This document shows positions 32,601-41,221 of a stretch of DNA of 64,000 nt, one piece after another. The DNA lies in contig NC_013960.1 of the NCBI RefSeq assembly GCF_000024725.1, positions 608,261 through 672,260 on the forward strand. The letters are read 5' to 3'. Source of the stretch: Nitrosococcus halophilus Nc 4 (GTDB lineage Bacteria > Pseudomonadota > Gammaproteobacteria > Nitrosococcales > Nitrosococcaceae). Position 1 is the stretch's first letter, and each line of letters begins with the position of its first letter. A program made the translations under genes and the position numbers. A model generated the notes under the pieces. The model saw only the letters and a list, made by a program, of their open reading frames with translations. It was not told the origin of the DNA and did not search any database.

Positions 32601-32897
32601 ATGATGAAGGGCAAAAAATTAATCCCCCTGGCTGTTTTTGTTGGCCTGACAACCTTGGGTGCGGGGCAGTCCTATGGACAGCAATCTACCCCGGCCGCTG
32701 AAGGTTTTCTTGCTATAGAGCAGATCATTGAAAAGGTCCGCGCTGATTATCCTGGTGAAATCATTGCGGTTGAGCGAGAAAAAGAGGAGGGGAAGATGGT
32801 CTGGGAAGTCGAGGTTAAGGACAAGGATGGCAAGAAGTGGGAAGTTTATTACGACGCTTCCACCGGTAAGAAGCTAAAATCAGAGCCGGAGTCCTGA
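32601..32897 (+). CDS. PepSY-domain periplasmic protein
   Basis: 98 residues from ATG 32601, with SD CAGGAG 8 bases before. A signal peptide (MMKGKKLIPLAVFVGLTTLG, cleavage likely after SYGQ) precedes a single PepSY unit: AIEQIIEKVRADYPGEIIAV EREKEEGKMVWEVEVKDKDG KKWEVYYDASTGKKL. PepSY proteins are small inhibitors or ligand-binding modules in the periplasm. A bidirectional terminator follows, shared with the converging MATE gene. Confidence 0.87.
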   Translation: MMKGKKLIPLAVFVGLTTLGAGQSYGQQSTPAAEGFLAIEQIIEKVRADYPGEIIAVEREKEEGKMVWEVEVKDKDGKKWEVYYDASTGKKLKSEPES

Positions 32898-32904
32898 GCT
32901 GTTT

Positions 32905-32940
32905 GCCGGTCGGCTCTTTTGAGCCAACCGGCCTGATTAT
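32905..32940. terminator. Bidirectional terminator between the PepSY gene and the MATE transporter
   Basis: GCCGGT-c-GGCTC (32905-32916), loop TTTT, GAGCC-a-ACCGGC (32921-32932), then a T-rich tail. It separates two convergent genes. Confidence 0.75.
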
Positions 32941-32954
32941 TGTTCCCCCCAGCA

Positions 32955-34304
32955 TCAAGGCTCAATAGTCGTCCAGCGTCCTTGCCACACGGCCCACCCT
33001 TTGAATAGGGCTTTGGCGTAGGTGGTGACATTGATGGCCCACCAGATCCCAGAGGCTTCAAAACCCATGGGAAAAGCGAATAACCAGGCCAGTGGGACCC
33101 GAATCAAGTTGAAAGGGGTGCTGTACCAAAATACCGTCCGGGTATCGCCGGCACCGGCGAGAATGCCTTCACTCAGGGCCTCCCAGGCCAGAAAAAGCTG
33201 AGAAGCGGCCAGGATCACCGCATACTCCGTGGCCGCCCGATGAACGGCAATGTCGTCGGTAAAAAGGGCAGTCAGAGCTTCACCCGCAAAGAAAAATATT
33301 AGGGAAGCCGCGAGGCCCAGCAGGGTGGCCAGGGGCAGCGCCATGTGGAAGGTCCGGCGGGCAAGATCGGGCCGGCGGGCTCCCAGGTAACGGCCGGCGA
33401 GAGAGGCGGCGCCGAGGGAGAGCCCATGGAAGAGGGGCCAGGTGCACCCCTCCAGGGCGGAAAAGCCAATTCCCAGGGCCGCGTTGACATGAGTCCCCAG
33501 TGGCGAGACGGAAGTTTTCAGCAGTCCCCAATAGACAATGGCAAAAAAGGCCGTTCCTAGCGCCATGGGGGTGCCGATGCGCATGATCCGGCGGAGTTGT
33601 CCTCGGGGTTTGAGATCTTCGAAGGTTAATCCTGTTATCCGCTTGAGCAATATCAAGCCAATGCCGACCCCAATGCCACGGGCGATATTGGAAGCTAGGG
33701 CGGCGCCGACAATGCCAAGTCCCGCCTCATGGATGAGCAGCGGGGTCAAAATAATATTCAGGCCTAGGGAAAGGGTATGGAGTAGCAATGGTGGTCGGGC
33801 CGAACCCATGCTAATAAAAGTTTGGTCGACTAAGGGGGTCAGCACCAGGGGCAGTATCGTTAAAAAAAGGGTGCGAAGATAGCGAGTGCATTCGATGGCT
33901 GATTGGCCCTCAAGACCCAAGGTATGGGTAATCATCGGTGCCCCCAGGGTCCCCAGGACCATTAAAAGCATGGTCAGGAGGAGGGCGCCGTAGATGGCTT
34001 CGCCGAGCAATGTTCGACGGGCTAGGGGATCATGGGCACCCGTCGCCCGAGCGATGAGAGGGCCTGCCCCTGCCGCAAACACTTCAAAAGTGGCGTAGGT
34101 AAAAATAAGAACGAAGGCGGAGGAGCCGATGGCTGCTTGGGCCTCGACGGACACGCCTTGAATAAAATATTGGTCGACGATCCGAAAACCGTTGGTGAGA
34201 AAAGCGAAAACAGCACTGGGAATGGCAAGTGCAAGAAGCGGTCGAAGACCGATAGGAGGAAGGGGCTCTAGGTACGGTTGCGCCTGGCCCTCGTGCTTTG
34301 CCAT
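32955..34304 (-). CDS. MATE-family multidrug/cation efflux transporter
   Basis: 449 residues with about 12 hydrophobic helices. N-terminal LLALAIPSAVFAFLTNGFRI VDQYFIQGVS is MATE helix 1, followed by AIGSSAFVLIFTYATFEVFA AGAGPLIARATGA. The C-terminal half repeats the pattern (ALEGCTWPLFHGLSLGAASL AGRYLGA). It exports cationic compounds by H+ or Na+ antiport. Single gene. It starts at 34304, about 140 bases from the OmpA-family terminator. Confidence 0.92.
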   Translation of the reverse strand: MAKHEGQAQPYLEPLPPIGLRPLLALAIPSAVFAFLTNGFRIVDQYFIQGVSVEAQAAIGSSAFVLIFTYATFEVFAAGAGPLIARATGAHDPLARRTLLGEAIYGALLLTMLLMVLGTLGAPMITHTLGLEGQSAIECTRYLRTLFLTILPLVLTPLVDQTFISMGSARPPLLLHTLSLGLNIILTPLLIHEAGLGIVGAALASNIARGIGVGIGLILLKRITGLTFEDLKPRGQLRRIMRIGTPMALGTAFFAIVYWGLLKTSVSPLGTHVNAALGIGFSALEGCTWPLFHGLSLGAASLAGRYLGARRPDLARRTFHMALPLATLLGLAASLIFFFAGEALTALFTDDIAVHRAATEYAVILAASQLFLAWEALSEGILAGAGDTRTVFWYSTPFNLIRVPLAWLFAFPMGFEASGIWWAINVTTYAKALFKGWAVWQGRWTTIEP

Positions 34305-34394
34305 GGTGGTGTGTCGTGATTAGTGAATGGGTATTTTCTATAGAAAAATAACGTTACCATAGCTTGTATCCGCGAACCAACTTGGGCAAAAGAA

Positions 34395-34420
34395 GATGAG
34401 GGCCTCAAAAGGCCCTCATC
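34395..34420 (-). terminator. Terminator of the OmpA-family gene
   Basis: GATGAGGGCC (34395-34404) and GGCCCTCATC (34411-34420) pair perfectly with a 6-base loop. On the minus strand the stem is followed by TTCTTTTG. Confidence 0.8.
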
Positions 34421-34442
34421 AACTACTTTAATGATTTAATCA

Positions 34443-35348
34443 TTAGTCATGGGTATGGAGTTCGACCCGGCGATTTTGTGCCCGACCTTCTTTGGTTTTA
34501 TTGGAGGCAATGGGTTGTGCTTCCCCATATCCTACCGCTTCCAGCCTAGACTGATCGACGCCCTGGGAAACTAAGTAGTTCATGGCGGCTTCAGCGCGCA
34601 ATTGGGAAAGACGCTTGTTATAGTCGGCGTTACCCACACTGTCAGTATGGCCTTCAATAGTGACCTCTAGATCGGGATGAGTACGCAGAGAATCCGCCGT
34701 CTCATCCAATATGTCACGTGCTTCTGGGGTCAGTTTGGCGGAATCAAATGCGAAATGGACTCCTCCCTCAAGGACAACAGGTTCGGGACAGCCTACTTCG
34801 TCTACTTCAACGCCAGCAGGGGTGTCGGGGCACTGATCTACATCATCGGTCACCCCATCGCCATCACTGTCTAGGGGACAGCCTTCGCTATTTACCGCCA
34901 CGCCTGGGGGGGTGTCGGGACATTGGTCAAGATAGTCCGGTACCCCGTCACCATCACTGTCTAGGGGACAGCCTTCGCTATTTACCGCCACGCCTACCGG
35001 GGTGTCGGGGCATTGGTCGAGATAATCCGGTACCCCGTCGTTGTCATTATCTAGGGGGCAGCCCACGGTATCCACTTCTACCCCTTCAGGTGTTCCGGGG
35101 CATTGATCGGTATCATCTGGAACCCCGTCGTTATCGCTATCTGGAATAAAGGGATTGGAGCGGCAGATAACCCCCGTGACCACTTGGCCATCGGGCATGG
35201 TCTCTCCTGCGGCCTCCATGACGGCACAGGGCGGCCAGCCTTCATAGGGTGCATATAGGGGCTGATCGCTTGATTGTGCTGATATGTCAGCTGTAAATAA
35301 TATTGGCACAACCGTTGCAATGGTTGCGATGATTTTTTTATTATTCAT
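34443..35348 (-). CDS. OmpA-family protein with thrombospondin type 3 repeats
   Basis: 301 residues. A signal peptide (MNNKKIIATIATVVPILFTA DISA) is followed by about four near-identical calcium-binding TSP3 repeats (DSDGDGVPDYLDQCPDTP type), from about residue 70 to 190. The C-terminal OmpA domain is peptidoglycan binding: VHFAFDSAKLTPEARDIL, EVTIEGHTDSVGNADYNKRL, and GYGEAQPIASN with NRRVE. It is an outer-membrane or periplasmic anchor. The repeats are about 93 bases at DNA level and were probably duplicated recently (two carry the same VNSEGCPLDSDGDGV). Confidence 0.95.
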   Translation of the reverse strand: MNNKKIIATIATVVPILFTADISAQSSDQPLYAPYEGWPPCAVMEAAGETMPDGQVVTGVICRSNPFIPDSDNDGVPDDTDQCPGTPEGVEVDTVGCPLDNDNDGVPDYLDQCPDTPVGVAVNSEGCPLDSDGDGVPDYLDQCPDTPPGVAVNSEGCPLDSDGDGVTDDVDQCPDTPAGVEVDEVGCPEPVVLEGGVHFAFDSAKLTPEARDILDETADSLRTHPDLEVTIEGHTDSVGNADYNKRLSQLRAEAAMNYLVSQGVDQSRLEAVGYGEAQPIASNKTKEGRAQNRRVELHTHD

Positions 35349-35705
35349 ACTTCCCTCCCCTCCTTAATTTTTGTTGCTAAGAGTCATTCAAGTTTTACCT
35401 GGTTTCTAAATTCTAGTCTAGTTCAAATAACATATATAGGCTATTCAATATCAATGACAAATTGTTATAGGAAAAGCGTCAGGAGTGGTGAAAAAGATTT
35501 GCTGTCAGTATAGGGCGTGCAGAGCCCAGCAATAGGCATCATCCACATAGAAAGGGAATTCAGCGAACAGTGGTGGGTCTTGCTGCACTCAACCCACCCC
35601 TAAAGAGATTTTCCAACAACCGTATAATGTTCCAACGTGGATGTTATGGAAAGAGAGTCATCGTTTTTCAGTGGCAAAAAAATTGTAAAGAGGTTATATG
35701 TAGAA
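35349..35705. other. Non-coding stretch with a dispersed repeat
   Basis: A/T-rich upstream region of the OmpA-type gene. From about 35513, TAGGGCGTGCAGAGCCCAGC ... GAACAGTGGTG and CAACCCACCCC parallel a sequence at 38868-39090 (TAGGGTGTGCAGAGCGCGGC ... GAACAGCGGTG). It is a repeat, not a gene. Confidence 0.5.
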
Positions 35706-36089
35706 TTAGTCTGCTACCAAGGCTTCTATTTGCTGCTCAATATTGGCCAAGGATTTTTTCATGACAGCGGCTATATCCAGGTAGGCTTGGCGGCATTTGG
35801 GTGTCGATTTGTCTTTTTCTTCTAGAAACGCCAAATATTGATCGGAAACTTCCTTTGGCAGCATGATCATGATGTCCGAGGTCATCTCAGCAGGATAGCT
35901 ATTCCGTGCCATTGCCTTGGAAAGCTGCTCCAGGGTTTCCCTAAACCGCTGCTCGAGCTTATCCCGCTCGGTTTTCAAGTGCATGAGTTTGGTTTCACGC
36001 CGCCATCGTAGATGATCGGCAATAATGGTTGTCACGGGTGCAATGCTTGCAATCAGGCCACCGATAAGAACCCCGATAAAAATATCCAT
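35706..36089 (-). CDS. Hypothetical membrane-anchored coiled-coil protein
   Basis: 127 residues. One N-terminal transmembrane helix (FIGVLIGGLIASIAPVTTII) is followed by a basic, heptad-rich segment (RWRRETKLMHLKTERDKLEQ RFRETLEQL) and a helical C-terminus ending AVMKKSLANIEQQIEALVAD. I do not recognise the family. It is a single gene with its own spacing on both sides. Confidence 0.6.
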   Translation of the reverse strand: MDIFIGVLIGGLIASIAPVTTIIADHLRWRRETKLMHLKTERDKLEQRFRETLEQLSKAMARNSYPAEMTSDIMIMLPKEVSDQYLAFLEEKDKSTPKCRQAYLDIAAVMKKSLANIEQQIEALVAD

Positions 36090-36271
36090 GAGTACTCAAT
36101 CCTATTCGATAAATCCCGTTAAAAAAAGAAGGGAAAAATTTTGATCTCAGGTAGATTTTGCAACTAGTGTAAAAATGATCGGCGTATTTTGTTATTTTTT
36201 AACTTTCAAAAAAAAATTGTTGAGCGTCACACCACTTTTATCTTCAAGGGAAGGTTTGTCGCCAAGCTTTT

Positions 36272-38143
36272 TTATTTCCTCGTCCCTGGTGGAGATTGCA
36301 AGGAGGAGGCTTCTACACCAAAGCACTGGGCAACAGCCAATTCGTTGCCTTGTTTGATGGTTTGATATTTATCCCAGAAGAACGCATCTATCCTGCGCAA
36401 GGATTTGGGCGTGTTCGCCTTACGGTAACGGCTCAGGTGTCTAGGTCCTCCATTATAGGCAGCATAAGCCGCCCGGGCCAGGTTATGGAAATTATCTGTT
36501 TTTTTATGCTCGCCTTTTCTAATGGCGTAATCGACCAGATAGTGCATCAAGATTTCGCCACCTGCTTTGGTGTTGTAGGCAATATTCTGATTCAAACCGT
36601 TAACGTCGTAAAAACCTCGCCAAACATTTTGGTTGACCTGCATCAGACCTACTGAACCGGCATGAGAACGAATCGGTTGGATGCTGTCTCCTTGCTTGAT
36701 GAACTGGCGCCAACAGCTTTCTTGCCAGGCGGTGGCGAGCAGGAGCCAACGATATAATGATTGCATTTGGGGTTCTAATTGGCGCCGGTGGAGTAAGTGG
36801 TGGGTGGTTTGATCCAAAAGTTGGTGGACTATGGGTAGATAGGTGCCAATATCGCGGGAGGTGGGCGCCCATTGGTTTAGCCGGGCAATCAGCGACTGAT
36901 CAATGTCGCTGGCAGCCCAAGCGCTTCGCCAAAACCAATGGCTTAGGCCGAGATCGGGATTTTCCTGGGGTGGGGGTAGAGGGGGGCCCAGCCCAAACGA
37001 TCGACGCAGACTGGGATCGACTTTAAAACTGTAAGAGAGGGGGTCCTGCTGTTCTTGGGGAGCAATGGTCCGCGCTAGTCGGCGCAATCCGTCGGTGGAA
37101 ATGTCAAGGCCGGATACAGGACGAAGTTGATCAATGATTTTTAGGGCATCGCTGGCGGTAATAAAGGTCAAGTAGCGCAGGGCTCTTTCATTGGACATGT
37201 TCAGGGTGAGGCGGCGCAACACCGGGGACAAGCGCTCCCAGGTGCTTAGAAATAGGGCACGTATGGGATCAGGGGTTCCTGGGGTCGAGGAGGTGAGGGC
37301 CTTCCCAATATCATGACGGGCATCCAATAGGATTTCCAAGAGAGTGAGGCGAAGTTCTTTTAGCGTGCTTTCGGCTGCTGCATGTTTGATGACAAAAGTG
37401 AGAAACGCATCCCAGTGCCGCCAGGTTGTTTTCCAGCGTTGCAATTCTGCGGGCGAGAGGGCAGGTTCGGGAGAGGTCGGTGTTTGGGGATGGCTGAGAT
37501 CCGGGAGTGTAAAACCCAATGTGACCCTCATACCGGCCGGGGTGGTTTGTGCTTCGGTCAGTGCGAGCGAGTGAAGCGTGGTTTGAATTTGAGGTCCCTC
37601 TTGCTGGGGTAACACAAGGGGTAGCAAGCTTCGCAGCTCTGCCAACAGGGGGTGGAGGTTAATCCGCACCTGTGAAAGCTTGGGATGGACATATTTTTTT
37701 ACTCCATCCCACAGTTTACCTGTGGTGAGATTTTTACCCCCTTGAGGATTGTAAATATTTGATTTAACGGTTCGGAAACTGACTGTAGCCAATTGGGGCC
37801 CAAGCACAGGTTCTTGGAATACCTCAATCATCCCTTTCCAATCTAGGAGCGGAATGCAGCGATTGCCGATAGGGGTTCCAATTTTGGCTTTTCCTTCACT
37901 AAGCAGGCGAATTTGCGGGCCCGCGCTACTGATTTGAGGATTAGAAAGTACCAGAGAGTTGCATCTGCTATCCTCATTCCACATCTGCGCCGTATGATGG
38001 GGGCCAGTATATACTTGCCTAATGAGAATTTGGCGGAGAAACTCATGATCCAGTTGTAGTGGTACCCGGATTTCACTGGCATTGCTCCCCGGGGATAGCC
38101 CGAGCAGCCCAATCACAAGACCTGTAGAAAGCCATTTTTTCAT
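36272..38143 (-). CDS. Lytic transglycosylase (SLT-type) with large N-terminal region
   Basis: 623 residues. A signal peptide (MKKWLSTGLVIGLLGLSPGS NAS) is followed by a roughly 430-residue region I do not recognise (barrel-like start EIRVPLQLDHEFLRQILIRQ). The C-terminal SLT domain (about 455-600) has the catalytic Glu in TAWQESCWRQF, the conserved GSVGLMQVNQNVWRGFYDV, and AAYNGGPRHLSRYRK. It cleaves peptidoglycan glycosidic bonds in the periplasm. Confidence 0.88.
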   Translation of the reverse strand: MKKWLSTGLVIGLLGLSPGSNASEIRVPLQLDHEFLRQILIRQVYTGPHHTAQMWNEDSRCNSLVLSNPQISSAGPQIRLLSEGKAKIGTPIGNRCIPLLDWKGMIEVFQEPVLGPQLATVSFRTVKSNIYNPQGGKNLTTGKLWDGVKKYVHPKLSQVRINLHPLLAELRSLLPLVLPQQEGPQIQTTLHSLALTEAQTTPAGMRVTLGFTLPDLSHPQTPTSPEPALSPAELQRWKTTWRHWDAFLTFVIKHAAAESTLKELRLTLLEILLDARHDIGKALTSSTPGTPDPIRALFLSTWERLSPVLRRLTLNMSNERALRYLTFITASDALKIIDQLRPVSGLDISTDGLRRLARTIAPQEQQDPLSYSFKVDPSLRRSFGLGPPLPPPQENPDLGLSHWFWRSAWAASDIDQSLIARLNQWAPTSRDIGTYLPIVHQLLDQTTHHLLHRRQLEPQMQSLYRWLLLATAWQESCWRQFIKQGDSIQPIRSHAGSVGLMQVNQNVWRGFYDVNGLNQNIAYNTKAGGEILMHYLVDYAIRKGEHKKTDNFHNLARAAYAAYNGGPRHLSRYRKANTPKSLRRIDAFFWDKYQTIKQGNELAVAQCFGVEASSLQSPPGTRK

Positions 38144-38326
38144 TTGGACGGTTTGATGAAGGGAGCAAAAATAATTAAGTTGCTATTTTAATGAATTTTT
38201 TATCTAAACTTAAGCATAATTCCTGGGTATCTTACCCTATACTGCTGGTTGTCTAATTGAGTTATTTGCTGGGGTACGACCTAAAATTTGCTATCTTTTG
38301 CTAAAACTTCGACAAAAGGAGTAAAA

Positions 38327-38701
38327 ATGGTTAATGACAAAGCGCCTAATGCAATGGGGTTCATTGTTTTATTGTTTTTTCTGCTTTTTGGTGTTGCTTC
38401 GCCGACTCTAGCGGAAGAAGGTTATGGAGAGAGGGTAGGGGAAAAACTGGGGCGTGGATTAGTCAATGTGGCCACTGGTTGGGTGGAAATCCCCAAAAAT
38501 ATAGTGAATACCAGTCAGGATAGTAATGTGGGTATTGGAGTCACCTGGGGATTGGTGAAAGGTATTGGCCACACCCTGGGACGCACGCTCGTAGGGGCAG
38601 GGGAATTAGCCACTTTTTTCGTGCCGACTTCTGAAATTATCCATCCTCCCTATATCTTTGAGGATTTTCATCGGGATACGACTTACGGCGTGGCGCAGTA
38701 A
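38327..38701 (+). CDS. TIGR04073-like exosortase-system-associated protein
   Basis: 124 residues from ATG 38327 after SD AAAGGAG. A signal peptide (VLLFFLLFGVASPTLAEEGY) is followed by the conserved block GERVGEKLGRGLVNVATGWV EIPKNIV and GVTWGLVKGIGHTLGRTLVG AGELATFFVP. This family is associated with exosortase/PEP-CTERM genomes. No exosortase is visible in the window. The name is from pattern memory. Confidence 0.7.
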   Translation: MVNDKAPNAMGFIVLLFFLLFGVASPTLAEEGYGERVGEKLGRGLVNVATGWVEIPKNIVNTSQDSNVGIGVTWGLVKGIGHTLGRTLVGAGELATFFVPTSEIIHPPYIFEDFHRDTTYGVAQ

Positions 38702-39165
38702 GTTTTATTTGCCGGATGGGGCGCAAGGCGCCTTATCTAGCCGACAGGCTTTATCCAAGAGATATTCGCTGGTGGGTGGGGTGTGAAGCCAAAAGTAGGC
38801 CGGATAAGTTTTATTTGCTGGATGCAGCACAAGGTGCCTAGGAAGCTGTTGGAAAACTTTGAGGACAGCGTAGGGTGTGCAGAGCGCGGCGATGCGCACC
38901 ATGGAAAGGGAGACCAACGAACAGCGGTGATGTGCCCCTTCCCTGTGGGCATTCTTCGCAGGTCCTAATGTGCTCCCGGCGAAGCGGTGGGTTTGTTGCA
39001 GGCCATCCCTGGCCTGCACCCTGCGGGCGTGCTGCGCACGACCCAATTCGCTCCCGGCGAATCGGTCGCTACGCTCAACCCACCCTACCCATAAAGGTAT
39101 TTTCCAGCAGCTTCTTATCTTAATTCCGAGTGTTTTGTTGGGTTATCGCACCGGCCCAATGGCCA
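38702..39165. other. Non-coding repeat-rich stretch
   Basis: Contains TTTGCCGGATGGGGCGCAAG (REP-like), a second similar unit at 38800-38840, the TAGGGTGTGCAGAGCGCGGC repeat, and TCGCTCCCGGCGAATCGG with CTCAACCCACCC. No gene is seen. Confidence 0.5.
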
Positions 39166-39807
39166 TCAAATTTCCTTTAGAGGGTGTTTTCTCAGGTCAG
39201 AGGGGATTCGACGGGTGTTGACCGAGCCCTTGTTAAACAAAACCGTTTGATTCCCCCATCCGTCCCAGCCTGATCGAGCCCGGCGGGCAAACATTTCTAG
39301 ATAGGGGCCATCGGTTAATTGCTCGATGCGCTCGTAGGCCTCATCCGGTTTGCGGCTATGTTCCCGTCGTGGAGAAATGATTAGGCGGCGGACGCTGGCA
39401 GATTTCCGTTTTGGCTGGCCCTTGGTCGCCAGCAAGCACATTTCCGGGTTGGCCCGGGTCCAGAAGCCTAAACCCGTAAAAAAATCCTTTTCGGAGAGTT
39501 GGCCGATTTGGGCTGACTTGTTGAGTTTCACCCAATAAAAGCCTACCGTTTTATAGGTGAATCCCCAGGCCTGGATCACTTCCATGGCCTGGGGAAGCAG
39601 CGGGTCGGTCACCCAGAGGAAGAGCAGGGCATCAGGGGTCGTCCATTCGTTAACGGGAATACGGCAGATTTCTTCAATGGATAGACAGTCGTAATGGGCT
39701 TCCGCGCTGCGGCCAACTCCTTTTTTTGAATAGGTTTTAAATGCCCAAGGTGGATCGGCATAGATGACCCTATATTTTTTGGGGGGGGCGACCAAACCGG
39801 AAGCCAT
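39166..39807 (-). CDS. MT-A70 family adenine methyltransferase
   Basis: 213 residues. The catalytic motif YADPPWAFKTYS (DPPW) is near residue 18. HYDCLSIEEICRIPVNEW, ALLFLWVTDPLLPQAMEVI, GFTYKTVGFYWVKLNK and FWTRANPEMCLLATKG follow, then a C-terminal PDEAYERIEQLT and RARSGWDGWGNQ. It is N6-adenine-specific on nucleic acid. In bacteria such proteins are usually phage-derived orphan DNA methylases. It lies after the nrdB terminator, with no restriction gene beside it. Confidence 0.92.
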   Translation of the reverse strand: MASGLVAPPKKYRVIYADPPWAFKTYSKKGVGRSAEAHYDCLSIEEICRIPVNEWTTPDALLFLWVTDPLLPQAMEVIQAWGFTYKTVGFYWVKLNKSAQIGQLSEKDFFTGLGFWTRANPEMCLLATKGQPKRKSASVRRLIISPRREHSRKPDEAYERIEQLTDGPYLEMFARRARSGWDGWGNQTVLFNKGSVNTRRIPSDLRKHPLKEI

Positions 39808-39859
39808 CTAATGTCTCCCAAAATCGTGGTTTATATTTTTTTATTCCGGAATAAATCAA

Positions 39860-39882
39860 ATAGCGGGCTGAAAGCCCGCTAT
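39860..39882 (-). terminator. Terminator of the nrdA-nrdB operon
   Basis: ATAGCGGGCT and AGCCCGCTAT arms around a 3-base loop, just after the nrdB stop. Downstream on the minus strand is TTTGATTTATT. Confidence 0.75.
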
Positions 39883-39890
39883 CGATTGAG

Positions 39891-41138
39891 TTAATCCCAC
39901 TTCAAGGCGCCCCCGGTTTGATATTCCGTCACCCGAGTCTCAAAGAAATTCTTTTCTTTTTTGAGGTCCAGGATCTCGGACATCCAGGGAAAGGGATTGC
40001 TGGCGCCAGGATACTGTTCCGGCAGTCCGATCTGGGCGCAGCGGCGATTGGCAATGAACTTCAGGTATTCGTCAAACATGGGGGCATTCAGGCCTAGCAC
40101 GCCACGGGGCATGGTGTCATAAGCGTATTGGGTTTCTAGGCTCACGGCCTCCCGGATCATTTGGATGGTTTCTTGTTTGAAGGAGTCAGTCCACAGATGG
40201 GGGTTTTCAATCTTGATCTGATTGATGACATCAATGCCAAAGTTCATATGCATGGACTCATCGCGCATGATGTACTGGAACTGTTCAGCCGTGCCGGTCA
40301 TTTTGTTGCGGCGGCCCATGGAGAGAATTTGGACGAATCCTACGTAAAAGAAGATGCCTTCGAAGATCACATAAAAGGCGATGAGTTCCCGCAACAGTTT
40401 CTGATCATTTTCGTCGGTACCGGTGTGGAATTGGGGATCGGCCAAGTACTGGGTGAAGGGCAGGGCCCATTCGGCTTTACGGGCCACGGCTGGCACTTCC
40501 CGGTACATGTTGAAAATTTCCCCTTCGTCCAATCCCAGGGACTCCACGCAGTACTGGTAGGCATGGGTGTGCACCGCTTCCTCGAAAGCCTGACGCAGCA
40601 GGTACTGGCGGCATTCGGGATTGGTAATGTGCCGGTAGACGGCCAATACCAGATTGTTAGCGACCAAGGAGTCGGCGGTGACGAAGAAACCGAGATTGCG
40701 TTTGATGATGGTGCGTTCATCCTCGGTTAATCCATCGGCGCTTTTCCATAGGGCAATATCCGCGTTCATGTTAATTTCTTGCGGCATCCAGTGGTTAGCG
40801 CAGCCGTTGAGGTATTTTTCCCAGGCCCAGTGGTATTTAAAGGGCACCAGCTGGTTCAGATCCGCCCGGCAGTTGATGATCCGTTTATCATCCACCTGAA
40901 TCCGGGCCGCACCCATTTCAATGTTTTCAATCCCCAGAACGCCCGTGCCGGCTTCGGTCCCAGTGACGGTGGCTGTAGGGGATTCTGGATTGTCCGTCAG
41001 CAATGTTTCATTTGAGTTATCTTGTGTCTCCTCCATCTCCTTCCCACCCTCATTGGAGTACGCGCTGATGGGAGGCAATTTTTGAGGTTGGGTTTTTTGA
41101 CTATCAACGCCTGCAAGTGGGTCGTCCCAATTCAGCAT
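39891..41138 (-). CDS. nrdB: Class Ia ribonucleotide reductase, beta subunit (NrdB)
   Basis: 415 residues from ATG 41138; an ATG at 41153 lies inside the SD (GAGGAGATCAAGG) and is not used. Diiron ligands and the radical Tyr are seen in [12 protein letters not shown] (E-x2-H-x3-Y), with [10 protein letters not shown] and [11 protein letters not shown] later. The N-terminal roughly 80 residues are an extension (acidic, Ser/Thr rich). It assembles the tyrosyl radical that starts catalysis in NrdA. It lies 83 bases after nrdA. Confidence 0.96.
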   Translation of the reverse strand: MLNWDDPLAGVDSQKTQPQKLPPISAYSNEGGKEMEETQDNSNETLLTDNPESPTATVTGTEAGTGVLGIENIEMGAARIQVDDKRIINCRADLNQLVPFKYHWAWEKYLNGCANHWMPQEINMNADIALWKSADGLTEDERTIIKRNLGFFVTADSLVANNLVLAVYRHITNPECRQYLLRQAFEEAVHTHAYQYCVESLGLDEGEIFNMYREVPAVARKAEWALPFTQYLADPQFHTGTDENDQKLLRELIAFYVIFEGIFFYVGFVQILSMGRRNKMTGTAEQFQYIMRDESMHMNFGIDVINQIKIENPHLWTDSFKQETIQMIREAVSLETQYAYDTMPRGVLGLNAPMFDEYLKFIANRRCAQIGLPEQYPGASNPFPWMSEILDLKKEKNFFETRVTEYQTGGALKWD

Positions 41139-41192
41139 CCTTGATCTCCTCATTATTGACTAAGATTTTTGACTACTCCCAATTCCAATAGC

Positions 41193-41220
41193 AAGTAGCG
41201 TGCGCTGTGCGCACGAAGAG
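41193..41220 (+). repeat. R1 repeat copy g
   Basis: AAGTAGCGTGCGCTGTGCGC then ACGAAGAG. It ends one base before the nrdA stop codon region (41222-41224), in the short nrdA-nrdB spacer. Confidence 0.8.
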
Positions 41221-41221
41221 G

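Noticed and set aside
34750..35130. Regularly spaced repeats, looked at as a CRISPR array
   Set aside because: They are in-frame coding repeats (TSP3, calcium binding) of an OmpA-family protein, and there are no cas genes.
40161..40730. 189-codon plus-strand frame
   Set aside because: Antisense to nrdB, no recognisable domain.
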